Assembly: GCA_934045905.1 (NCBI GenBank)
Contig: OW203763.1
Location: forward strand, 18,916,948 to 18,980,947
From: Leuctra nigra
Taxonomy: Eukaryota; Arthropoda; Insecta; Plecoptera; Leuctridae
Reading direction: 5' to 3'
Length of the DNA: 64,000 nt
Shown: positions 54,801 through 64,000 of the stretch, in pieces
Layout of the letters: the number at the start of each line of letters is the position of its first letter
Position numbering within the stretch: position 1 is the first letter of the stretch
The notes under the pieces: generated by a model
The model's database searches: none
Told to the model about the DNA's origin: nothing
Seen by the model: the letters and a program-made list of their open reading frames with translations, nothing else
Translations under genes and position numbers: made by a program

Positions 54801-57485
54801 AAAGGAATTGGTTGAAAAGAAAGAGATTGAAAGTCATTTCGCTGGTTTGATGTGTTGGAACGGTAGAAGAGACCTCGAGAAATGCATTATTGGTCGCCTT
54901 CAATCGATATATCTACCCACTTCGATTTCCTTTCGTGGCCATTGGTTCACTTTATATAACTTATAACTTTGCCATGTTTTAACAAAAAAAAGGAACTCCT
55001 TGTAGGAACTTAGTTTTAGGTAGGTAAGAAGGATGAACTTTATACGCCGAGAAGCAAACTTCAATTTAAGTTTGACCACTTGATGGAACTATTCAATCAA
55101 AATAGTTGCATCAAGCACGTGTGTTGCTCTTAAGACATTGTCTTTACCTCTTCCATTATCTCTACTGATGAACATTCTCAACAATATACCGAGACCAACT
55201 ACTAATTTACCTGGTCATATCTCTTGGGCATAACACAATATAGTAGACAAACATCTACTTGCTACACGATAGGGAAGAAGACCCGAGGAGGGGCCAGGGG
55301 CAAGGGCAAGTGCAATAGTGATAAGAGCATTTGCTTGACTAACAATGCTATCTTAAAGGACGACACTACCGAGCAGTGACGTAGGGCTAGCTGTCAAGCG
55401 AGACAGTTTAACATGCAAATTGTAACAAAACCAATCTCACATTTCGCATAATAACAAGCTTAAACCAACACTGGCGTGAGCTGAGACAAAGCTGGCTTCA
55501 GTACCACTAGAAGAGAAGAGACAGAATTCCCCCCCACTAGAAGAGAAGCCACCCTCGATAGTTAGTCACTCAGATTGAGCATTATCTAGGAAACATGGGA
55601 ACGCATTTTCTATCAAAATTACAAGACATGATGAGGGCAGGTAGACTCGATTTCTTAGTTCTCAGCAAGAGACAGATTAAATTCTGGGGATTGGGTTTTC
55701 AAACAAACTCCACTTTGAGTTATCAAATTATTTATAATCTCAAAAATAATTCTCACAGCTATTTTGTAAGACAACATTAGAAATCTTAACACAAACTTAT
55801 AAATACAATTTTATGGGAAAACTTGTTTCAATATTGAAATTTTATCATCGAGATTAAATTGTGTTAGATATTGATGATAATAATCCTAATGTTGACTCAT
55901 AATGGCGATAGTTATTTCTCTTTGTTGCAAATAATTTGGATGACTCAAAGTTATGACGATATTTTTGGAGCATAACTCTTGGGAAAGTTATCTTCAGCAG
56001 TTACTCCGGGAGTACAGCCGACTCTAGGAAATTGAACGCCACCGGCATTTTCAAATCTCCACGCTGATTACCTATCTGTAGTCCGAAACTTCCTTTTGTA
56101 CATTCTGATTCACTGGTCCCCGACTACTTGTGTTTCTATGTAAATTTACTTCTACATAAAACTGAAATTGCTCAAATTCCTCTTGCGAAAAGACGAGCTC
56201 CTTTTAATTATGTTCCAAGTTGTTACACTAACGTAAACATTTATTGCCAAAAAAGTAATTTTCAGTACGTATTACTAGCGGGCTGAACGAAAGTGTTGTG
56301 AACAGCTGTTGATGCCAGAGTTTAGACTCTTGTGTTCCTTTCCTACCATGAGTAATTAACTCTAGCTCGAGCGCATTGAAAATATCACCAACAGAAGGGA
56401 GGGTGGTCGCGCCATCGCCCCAGCTACCGACACAGACCAACAAATAAGGGAGACATCGTTTCTCACACATTTCATTTTATTTCAAGAAACTTTGCTTATT
56501 TGCTTTATATTTTCTACATTTTCGTATATCCAATATTTTTAATGATTTTCGTTTACTATACAGACCAAGTTTTTGTATTCAATTAGTTGCAATTAAGATC
56601 TCAAGTAGGAAAGCTAAAAATCTTAGAGCTCACTTTTGTTTGTTTTAATCGGCTATGTGTTTCATATCTGTCTTTAAATTATACGAAAAGCTGATCTTTC
56701 TTCATAACATTCTCTAAATGATGTTGAGAGTATCTGCTTCAATTTATATAGATTATGAATACATGAAGCATACTAAATATAATTGTGTTTACTATCATAT
56801 CATTATATTTCTTCCATGTAGTATTTCAATAGTAAAGTGAATATATTGTCCACGAAGCTGACCGAGCATTACAATTTCACAGTCTTACGAATCAGCAATA
56901 CATCACTGCAAATTATAGAGAATGCGTAGCAATTTCACGCTTATCAACTCTTATCAATCTTATAACTTTTATCAACGTTCAAGAGCTTGAATTTTGTTCA
57001 ACTCATGATTCGAATTTCAATTTCAATTTAAATTCCCTTCTATATTTCTATTCAAATCAAAGAATTTGTTACTTTTGAAAATCTGAATGTTGAAAACAAT
57101 AGATTGAGCTGTTGACAAATTTTGTCAAAAATAGAAAATCGATGCCTCTACTTCAAAATCACGTAATATGCACTATATTAGTCGAAGCTATATAAGTCGT
57201 ATTTAAATAAAATACACTGAAACTTTTTCTAATGGTGCAACAATTATGTTCATCGTAAATTTACCTCAAAATAAGATGAAAATAGTTGATATTTTCAATT
57301 ACTAGATAGATTGTTTGTTCCTAGACATCAATCTGATATTAATCGTGATTTAGAAGAATGTCTTAAGCCTGTGCACAACAAGTTTTGCAACAATATAATA
57401 TGATTCATTTTTCATTTTTTATAGGTTAAAAGTCAAAAATTGAATAAGTGCACATAACATGATTTGGGTATCGATATTCGACTAT
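51890..57485. other. Long gene-poor AT-rich stretch
   Basis: Contains a (GATA)n tract near 52298-52338, the third copy of the GTAACGCGTTGATGAGC repeat at 53131-53147, and around 53340-53600 diverged transposon-like text (GTTGAAGTTGATCGGTCAAA). Small frames at 54609-54966, 55595-55780 and 56228-56470 show no recognisable domain. I see no supported gene. Confidence 0.45.
53131..53162 (-). repeat. Dispersed short repeat, copy 3 of 3
   Basis: GTAACGCGTTGATGAGC at 53131-53147. AGGAAAACG just before it matches the CGTTTTCCT beside copy 1. Confidence 0.5.
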
Positions 57486-57493
57486 TTATCAGA

Positions 57494-58193
57494 CAGGGGC
57501 GGATCCAGGGAGGGGCGGAAGGGGCGATCGCCCCCCCCCCCCCCATGATTCCTCCTCCACCTTCTATTAAGATCAGCAGGTTGATTTTTCATTTTGCAAA
57601 TTTACAAAAATATCGTAATCATGGCTTGTTTTTTGGCAAGGATTAATCTTTGCTCTAAAAGTGCCTTAAAACTAAATGTTTTCTTCAATATTTCGAAAAA
57701 AATCGCCTTCGGCGATAGGCCTTTGTCAGATGAGAGCATGGGCGTCCACAGGGGTGACTGGGGGGGGGAAAGGATGTCAGGATAGCATACAAATTTCATA
57801 GTGTTATTTACGTATAGTTTCATTTTCTAAACAAAAAACTCAGAAAATTAATTTCCAAGTGGCAACAAACCAAAAAATACCCTGCGGGGCAAGGTGGGGG
57901 CACTACCCGAAAGTGTCCAAGCTTAAAAAAGAATGAATTCTTCAACAAAATACACCTCATAACGTCTCAAAATTTGATTTCAAAGTGTCCAAAAGCCAAA
58001 AAACGCCCTGCGGGCAGGGTGGGGGGCTCGCCCCCCACACCCCCCTTAGCCCGTGGGCCAATTGCTTTCCTTGCATTACACCCACCCCCTGGCAAAAATT
58101 CTGCGGACGCCCGTGACTGGGGATGCCCCTGACCCCCTTCATATTTTCCAAAATCGCCCCCCCCCCCATGACAAGAGGCTAGATCCGCCCCTG
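57494..58193. mobile_element. hAT-like non-autonomous element, 700 bp
   Basis: Begins CAGGGGCGGATCCAGGG and ends AGATCCGCCCCTG. TTATCAGA precedes it (57486-57493) and TTGTCAGA follows it (58194-58201), an 8-bp target duplication with one mismatch. The interior contains C/G homopolymers, a GCGATCGCCCC segment and two copies of a CCCTGCGGG block near 57880 and 58005. No transposase. Confidence 0.75.
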
Positions 58194-58201
58194 TTGTCAG
58201 A

Positions 58202-60120
58202 AAGAAAGCTAGGTACAGGAGTTCTAGTATCTTGTGAAGAAATTGATAAAAACGCAATAATTGTTTTAATGAATGGCAGTCTGTATTTGTATCGTTAGTC
58301 CTTCGGTTCGAGTTGGGTAATTCTTGCTTGTCAGGTGCCGGCTTGAGCCACCGCTGAGTCGCAGTCACTCCATAATCCCACTTGAAGCTTGGACACACGT
58401 TGTATATCTTAGCTGATTAAACGTTCCCAACCCAACCGTTCCACGCAACAACTCTGAGGAATGAAGGGAAACGCCTTCATTTGCCCAGGGGTTTGCTTCT
58501 GACATTCGTGGCACAAGAATTTCACACGGCGTGATATGAATAAAAAAGCATGAGACATTCGAATACTGGGGAAGATATATGTTCAATTTGTTTTCTAGAG
58601 AAAATAAACTTTTAAGTTTTGTGAAATTTATAACAATGATTGTGTCCAGATCGAGTTGTTAATTAATTAGTATTCTAGAGTAACACTTTTGCTTCTGTTT
58701 CTGAACATGACTTTTGGAAGAAAAATATGAAAATGACATTAAATCGTAGTAAAGTTGGTATTAGACAGGAATATTATCCCTGAATTTATTTTAGTATTCC
58801 ATTCTTGTCCCAAAAAATTATTTATACTTCTTTCTTTAGTAATTTTAAGGTTTAAAAATACTTTTTCGTTTCAAAAAATCAACATCATTCTCTTTTCACT
58901 CAACGTAAATGAAACGCGGTGATTTAATTATAAATGCTTATTAGGTTAATAATAAAAGTGTGTAAAAAAAAAGAAATTCGCGCTTTATATACAATTATTC
59001 ACTGGCAATCACTTGTCCAATAAAATTGAGCATTCGCGCGTCTGAAATTTGCATTTAAAATTTCCCAACAGGGGAAATGGATATATATACGTTATCAGCG
59101 ATTGAGCTCGCTTCGCCCATAAAATTTAATATCACAAAATGTTATTCGGTGAATTTCGCGTTTGCTCTATACATAGCTGGTGCAGTGGCTTTACCGAGCT
59201 ATTTTATACTCACAATTAATCAAGTTATTCAAATTTCTATACCAAAGAATAATTATTCAAAAATGCAACGAGAAAAAAAACAGCATCATGAAAAGCATGC
59301 ACAATACCAGGAACTATGTATCTAGAATAAAACAGGAGAGTGAAAATTCATGGTGCGAAAACAAGGGAAGACACTACGTTGTGGAATAACTGCCAAAAGT
59401 CACAATAACTGAGGGAGAAATATTAAGAGGCAGGGAATATCTCACGATTAAACTTGAGACTGTTCCAAAATGTGAGCTTGTACATTATTCATCAACATGA
59501 ATTCCCCTGCAATAATAAGACACATTGCCCCTGCAATATGACTAATACATGAAACCAGTGTTATATCGCTCTTCGATCACTTGATTGAGTCATAATGTGA
59601 TGATTTAGAGATGTTCTTGAATGCCTTGTTTTGATGGCTATGTCTCTGGTATCAAGATCCGAGCATCCAACGCAGTCATTCCCCCAGTCCTGGCAGATTT
59701 CACGCCTTGTGAAGACGCTGTTTCCCTCCTTGCACACTTCCTCCTTCCTCCTCTTCCCTCTCACTCCTGCTTTAACTTCAACTTATACACGAGACTAGAC
59801 TCCCTCCTCCAAGTCTTTGTCATTGCTTTGTCGTCACAGTTGGATACGAGTGATTGTTGGTTTTGTCAAAACGAGTGCAACTGAAAGTAACAGAGAGAAT
59901 AAAATGACACATTTTTCATAATGCTATTGTTGTCTGTGCGTCTTTACGTCTCAGTCATAGCTTTCCGAAATATACAAAAAATTAAATTTCATTAGCTTTT
60001 AATATTTTTATTTGATGTGGCGAAGCTCTTGTTTTATTGTCATTGAATGAATGAATGAATGAATGAATGAATGAATGAATGTACAAATGGGTTTGTTTTT
60101 AAATGACATTCATAAGTAAT
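58202..60120. other. Intergenic DNA; (GAAT)n microsatellite at 60043-60081
   Basis: Small frames such as 59077-59325 and 59621-59884 have no recognised features. The only clear structure is the GAAT repeat. Nothing else supported. Confidence 0.5.
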
Positions 60121-60521
60121 TACTAATCCCAGAAAAAAACACTCCGTGTAAAAAAGGCAGCCAAGTCTCTTTACTTTAAAAAAATTCAACACCGAAAAGG
60201 AGTGATATCAAAAAAGGAGCCAAGTCAATGACATTTCCAAATATTTAATCGTATCTTTGAAATAAAAGTATAAACACCGAGAAATACTTTACAAAAGGAC
60301 TTGGCGCATCGTTTTTTTAAAGACATCATTCTATCCTAAAAGTGGAAAGAAATTTACAAGTAGGTACATTTTCCTCTTTCTATTAGAGCCAGAATCTATG
60401 AATCAAGCTACTTTTAGTAATGACTATTTTATAGTTTTGTCAATGGCGATAGAAGCATGATTTTATGCTGTAATATATAAGTAATATAAGGGTGAAAGAA
60501 TTACATAACAATTGGAAGTGG

Positions 60522-60711
60522 TGAGAATGTAGGTTTCTTTGGAAAACTTCCATGGAGTCAGGAGTCAGGATCCTCATCAGTGTGTTGTGTCTAATGTCCG
60601 CCCGTCCGATCGGGTAGCTCAGTTGGTAGAGCTCTCGCCCGGCAAGTGAGAGGTCCCAAGTTCGTGCCCCGGTTCGGTCGGATATTTTTCACAACACACA
60701 TCCCTTCATAT
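60522..60711 (+). mobile_element. tRNA-containing insertion with a 13-bp target duplication
   Basis: CAATTGGAAGTGG lies on both sides (60509-60521 and 60712-60724), and the inverted paralogue at about 37303-37315 shows the uninterrupted site. The insert has about 80 bp before the tRNA-like part and about 28 bp after it, with GTGTTGTG and CACAACAC flanking the tRNA-like part as an inverted pair. There is no poly(A) tail, unlike ordinary LINE-mobilised SINEs. Confidence 0.8.
60604..60683 (+). tRNA. tRNA-like sequence, Ala(GGC)-like anticodon loop, probably a pseudogene
   Basis: GTAGCTCAGTTGGTAGAGC is a perfect-looking D arm/A box. CTCGC-CCGGCAA-GTGAG forms an anticodon arm with loop CCGGCAA, which would read GGC if 34-36 are as expected, but position 33 is C instead of T. 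TCCGATC pairs with GGTCGGA as an acceptor stem, though this leaves extra bases before the D arm. The T arm (AAGTTCGTGCCC) pairs poorly. TTTTT follows at 60685-60689. I read it as the tRNA-derived head of a mobile repeat and not as a working tRNA gene. Confidence 0.5.
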
Positions 60712-61407
60712 CAATTGGAAGTGGGCTCATACATATTCTTGCAGTACTGTTAATATGGCGATATTAGACTGGTATCTTTTCATAATTTGATCTTGACTGA
60801 AGGAAATCATGAAACGTTGTCAAATAATTACTAACTAATGGAACACAATTATATATTTTTGAAGTGTCAAGTGTATAAAGTTAAATTTTTTAATAGAAAT
60901 TCAATATGACTGTCTTCTTTGTGAAATGTATTTTTATAAAATGTGTATTAATAGAAATTGTTACATGATGAGAAGGTATAACGCATGAGACTTAATTATA
61001 TTCACCACGAAACAATATTACGAAGATAACTATTGTGTATATTTATAGAAAGCATAGACAACAAGTTTCATAGCGTATATAATCATATAGAAAATATTTT
61101 ACAGAAGGTATGTATAATATGTACCTAATTGAAAGATGTTTCCCTATTATTCTAAACATTCAAAATGACGGTTGTATATAAATGGCACATGCTTATGAAT
61201 AGAAAAATGTCTTTAAAAAAACGATGCGCCAAGTCCTTTTGTAAAGTATTTCTCGGTGTTTATACTTTTATTTCAAAGATACGATTAAATATTTGGAAAT
61301 GTCATTGACTTGGCTCCTTTTTTGATATCACTCCTTTTCGGTGTTGAATTTTTTTAAAGTAAAGAGACTTGGCTGCCTTTTTTACACGGAGTGTTTTTTT
61401 CTGGGAT

Positions 61408-63085
61408 ATCACTTCTTTTGTTAGTTTATTCATACAGCTTGTAGCACAGCTTGTGTCCGTGCAAGAACTTATTTCTTTAAAAAAATACGCCTATGCCGAT
61501 TTGGATACTTAGAAAAGTTGCGTTTGGTATATAAGATTAAAATAATTATCCAAGAAGAATAGCTTTAAGTTTCGTTACAATCGGTCCAGCCGTTTTCGAT
61601 ATATGACGTCACTTCCGGTTTTAGCAATGGCGGCCGAAAATAATGTCGTCTTGAATTCATAATTATTACTCCTACACATTTCCAAAATTTGGTTGCAATC
61701 GGTACAGCCGTTTTTGATATATGACGTCACTTCCGGTTTTAACAATGGCGGCCGAAAATAATGTCGTCTTGAATTCATAATTATTAGTACAACACATTTC
61801 CAAAATTTGGTTGCAATCGGTACAGCCATTTTCGATATATGACGTCACTTCCGGTTTTAACAATGGCGGCCGAAAATAATGTCGTCTTGAATTCATAATT
61901 ATTAGTACAACACATTTCCAAAATTTGATTGCAATCGGTACAGCCATTTTCGATATTTGACGTCACTTCCGGTTTTAACAATGGCGGCCGAAAATAATGT
62001 CGTCTTGAATTCATAATTATTAGTCCAACACATTTCCAAACTTAGGTTGCAATCGGTACAACCGTTTACGATATATGACGTCACTTCCGGTTTTAAAAAT
62101 GGCCGCCGAGAACACTGCAACCTTGAATTTATAATTATTTACAAAGTACGTTTACTTATATCTATTTTAAAGTATAAAGTGGTGAATTTAGCGTCATTTA
62201 GCATATTTATGACGTCATTTCCGGTATAGGTCATAAAATGTGTGACGTCATTTCCGGTTTCGATATTTGAATCATCAAATATTACTGATTACATAAAGTT
62301 GACCGTCTAAATCGTTTAGCGCTGGTTTTGTTCTAATCTGTTTAGCCGTTTTTGAGACATGATGTCACTTCCGGTTTCAAAATGGCGGCTTCCGGTTGGT
62401 TTTATAACAAGTCAAATGAAATATCAAAAGTACAAACGTTACATAAATATCAAGACAATCGGATCAACAGTTGTTGCTGAAATGCAAATCGATGTATATT
62501 AAATTTCATGACGTCATTTCCGGTTTATTTAAAATAATGTTCAGTCTTTTGATATTGATAATCCATATAGATGACCGTCTGAAACGATTGGCGCAAATTT
62601 CGTTCCGATCGGTCCAACCGTTGACGAGATATGACGTCACTTCCGGTTTCAAAATGGCGGCACAAAAAATTCATGGGGACAAGGTTAAATCAGACGCCAA
62701 AAGTGCACACGTGGTAAAAATGTGAGATCAATCGGTTCAGCCGTTTAGGCTGTGGCCTGTTTACCGGATTTTAGCTCCAGCCTACTACTACTACTAAGAT
62801 TATTATTATGAAAACCGCCCTAAAACACAGTTTTCACGGCCCTCTAGCGCGCAAAGGGCGTAACCTATTGTTCCCAAATTTAGTATATGTTGTAGGGTGG
62901 GCCATAGCTCGAAATTAAGATATTTCGCAACAATGTGAGATTTCTCAATTTTAAGATCCAGTAGGCCGAAAATGCCACTTTGATGCTTACAGTAAAAGTG
63001 GGTTTGCTCCAGCCTTTATATGAGAGTGTGCGCGCGCCGTCCGACTTGGCTGGCGTGGAGCGACCGCTCCACTAGATCAGATATT
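61408..63085. repeat. Right copy of the inverted 3-kb repeat, with CRE/ETS/YY1-like array
   Basis: Reverse complement of 34665-36607. Units of about 118-120 bp contain TGACGTCACTTCCGG (starts near 61602, 61722, 61842, 61960 and 62077) and AATGGCGGCCGAAAATAATG. More diverged units run to about 62660. It ends with TGGAGCGACCGCTCCACTAG near 63055-63076. Overlapping small minus-strand frames in 61575-62120 are tandem-repeat by-products. Confidence 0.8.
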
Positions 63086-63126
63086 TGTTAATCACTAGTT
63101 TACTTTTATTCTTGGGGTACTCCTTA

Positions 63127-63786
63127 TCTATCTATACCTATAAAGTAGGACGTATGTATGTATGTCTGCCTGTCTGTTTGTATTTATGTCTGTTTGTATG
63201 TATGTATGTGCTAAATATAATCCTGCACCCTTTGACCAATCTCAACCAAATTTGGTATTAAGTTTGTATGGGGTCCTGCGCACATCGTAGGGTACTTATC
63301 CCATTTCGCAAACCACCCCTAATAGAAAAAAACAGCCCTAATAGAAAATTAAATACACTATTCTGCATACACGAGTGCGTGCGTAATGTTTTGCTACTTT
63401 TCAAAACTGCTTACCCTAGAAATTGCGGCTCAGTCACGTTTGACCTTTGACTCGACTCGGGTAGACGAGTAATGTACACACATTCCAAGAAATACTTACG
63501 TAAACAGTAAACACTATTTCTTTGAAGTCATTTGGGTTGCATATCTCTCAGGCGTGGTGCATGGATCTCTATGGACAGGGTTGCTGCGCCGGGCAATATA
63601 GGCAACCCGTCTCACATAGGTGTAATGTGGGTTGCATATCTCTCAGGCGTAGTGCATGGAACACTGTGGACAGGGTTGCTGCGCCGGGCAATATAGGCAA
63701 TCCGTCTCACATAGGTGTAATGCGGGTTGCCTATATCACATGTACCCCCTCCCACCAACACGAGCAACGCCGGGCAGGTCAGCTAA
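63127..63786. mobile_element. Helitron-like sequence with a 95-bp tandem repeat
   Basis: Starts TCTATCTATACC after an A and ends GGTCAGCTAA before a T, which fits a Helitron (TC start, CTRR end, inserted between A and T). A TGTATGTATGTCTG-rich tract follows the start. GGGTTGCATATCTCTCAGGC starts at 63534 and 63629, with a partial third unit at 63724, so a 95-bp period. No helicase and no convincing terminal hairpin, so tentative. Confidence 0.4.
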
Positions 63787-64000
63787 TAATCTTAATAGAT
63801 TAAGATCACATTACGCTCTAGTATGATTCTAGACCTCCAGAATGACTGAATAAGTTAACCACTGAATAAGTAACAATGTAAGCAACGAAGCTATTTTGCC
63901 ATAATAGTATAGTTAAGAACATACATTTATTTCAATTACTATAAAAACTCCGGAGTACATTTATTTTTGAGTATTTTGAGGTAAATTCACGTGATAATAT
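63787..64000. other. AT-rich end of the window
   Basis: Nothing recognised. Confidence 0.5.

Larger units (their letters stand above)
60126..61407. mobile_element. Palindromic element, 1.3 kb (right copy)
   Basis: Inverted copy of 36608-38022, with ends ATCCCAG/CTGGGAT, the same arms (GCAGCCAAGTCTCTTTAC) and a colinear spacer. It differs by a 190-bp tRNA-like insertion at 60522-60711 and lacks the 309-bp MITE of the left copy. Confidence 0.8.

Noticed and set aside
59077..59325. 82-codon frame with a hydrophobic middle as a small membrane protein
   Set aside because: AT-rich DNA often gives such frames. No homology recognised and no supporting signals.
60604..60683. Functional tRNA-Ala gene
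   Set aside because: Position 33 is C, the T arm pairs poorly and extra bases sit before the D arm. It lies inside a mobile insertion with a target duplication.
61575..62120. Overlapping conserved minus-strand frames of 72-91 codons with repeated FKTTLFSAAI text
   Set aside because: They follow the tandem 118-120-bp unit, overlap each other out of any gene structure, and reappear only because the unit repeats.

Overview
The window looks like arthropod, most likely insect, nuclear DNA: it is AT-rich, dominated by transposable elements, and carries spliced genes with TATA boxes and TCAGT-type initiators. I cannot name the species. I found no bacterial-type gene organisation.

Host genes. I can support one small family: three minus-strand paralogues of a secreted glycine-rich protein. 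Each has a 57-nt first coding exon encoding a 19-residue signal peptide that ends exactly at a GTGAGT donor (44713-44769, 24593-24649, 1952-2008). Two have their giant second exon in the window (39907-42561 and 21338-23557). These give predicted proteins of 903 and 758 residues: a short N-terminal domain with a Lys-Arg pair and three cysteines, then hundreds of residues of (Gly-Gly-Gly-Gly-Asn)n with Ser-Gly-Ser-Gly-Glu blocks, and a cysteine-rich tail. The third copy's second exon would lie beyond the left end of the window. All three share one core promoter layout. A natural reading is an extracellular polymer, sheath, glue or coat protein family, but the function is inferred.

Mobile and repeat DNA, left to right. 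0-5 kb: a 1.46-kb fold-back element, a LINE tail and a 33-bp minisatellite. 5.3-13.2 kb: a composite array of duplicated units carrying six tRNA-like modules, two 0.7-kb palindromic elements and a 157-bp MITE. 14-20.7 kb: a degenerate array, then an internally deleted Ty3/gypsy-type LTR element with apparently identical 1018-bp LTRs sitting in an R2-like LINE, which is itself cut by another LINE. 21-25 kb: glycine-rich gene B. 26.9-33.9 kb: a LINE interrupted by a 5.86-kb Foldback-like transposon with 146-bp subrepeats in its inverted arms, a 9-bp target duplication and an internal ubiquitin-protease-like pseudogene. 34.7-38.0 and 60.1-63.1 kb: two inverted copies of a 3-kb unit rich in CCGGAAGTGACGTCA and ATGGCGGC motifs. 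38-45 kb: palindromic elements and glycine-rich gene A. 50.3-51.9 kb: a hAT element with an exact 8-bp target duplication, a 216-bp duplication and microsatellites. 57.5 kb: a second hAT-like element. 60.5 kb: a tRNA-like insertion with a 13-bp target duplication and a paralogous empty site. 63.1-63.8 kb: a Helitron-like sequence.

The rest is AT-rich intergenic DNA in which I see no supported gene. The strongest candidates for something undescribed are the GGGGN secreted-protein family and the Foldback-like transposon carrying a deubiquitinase-like remnant.
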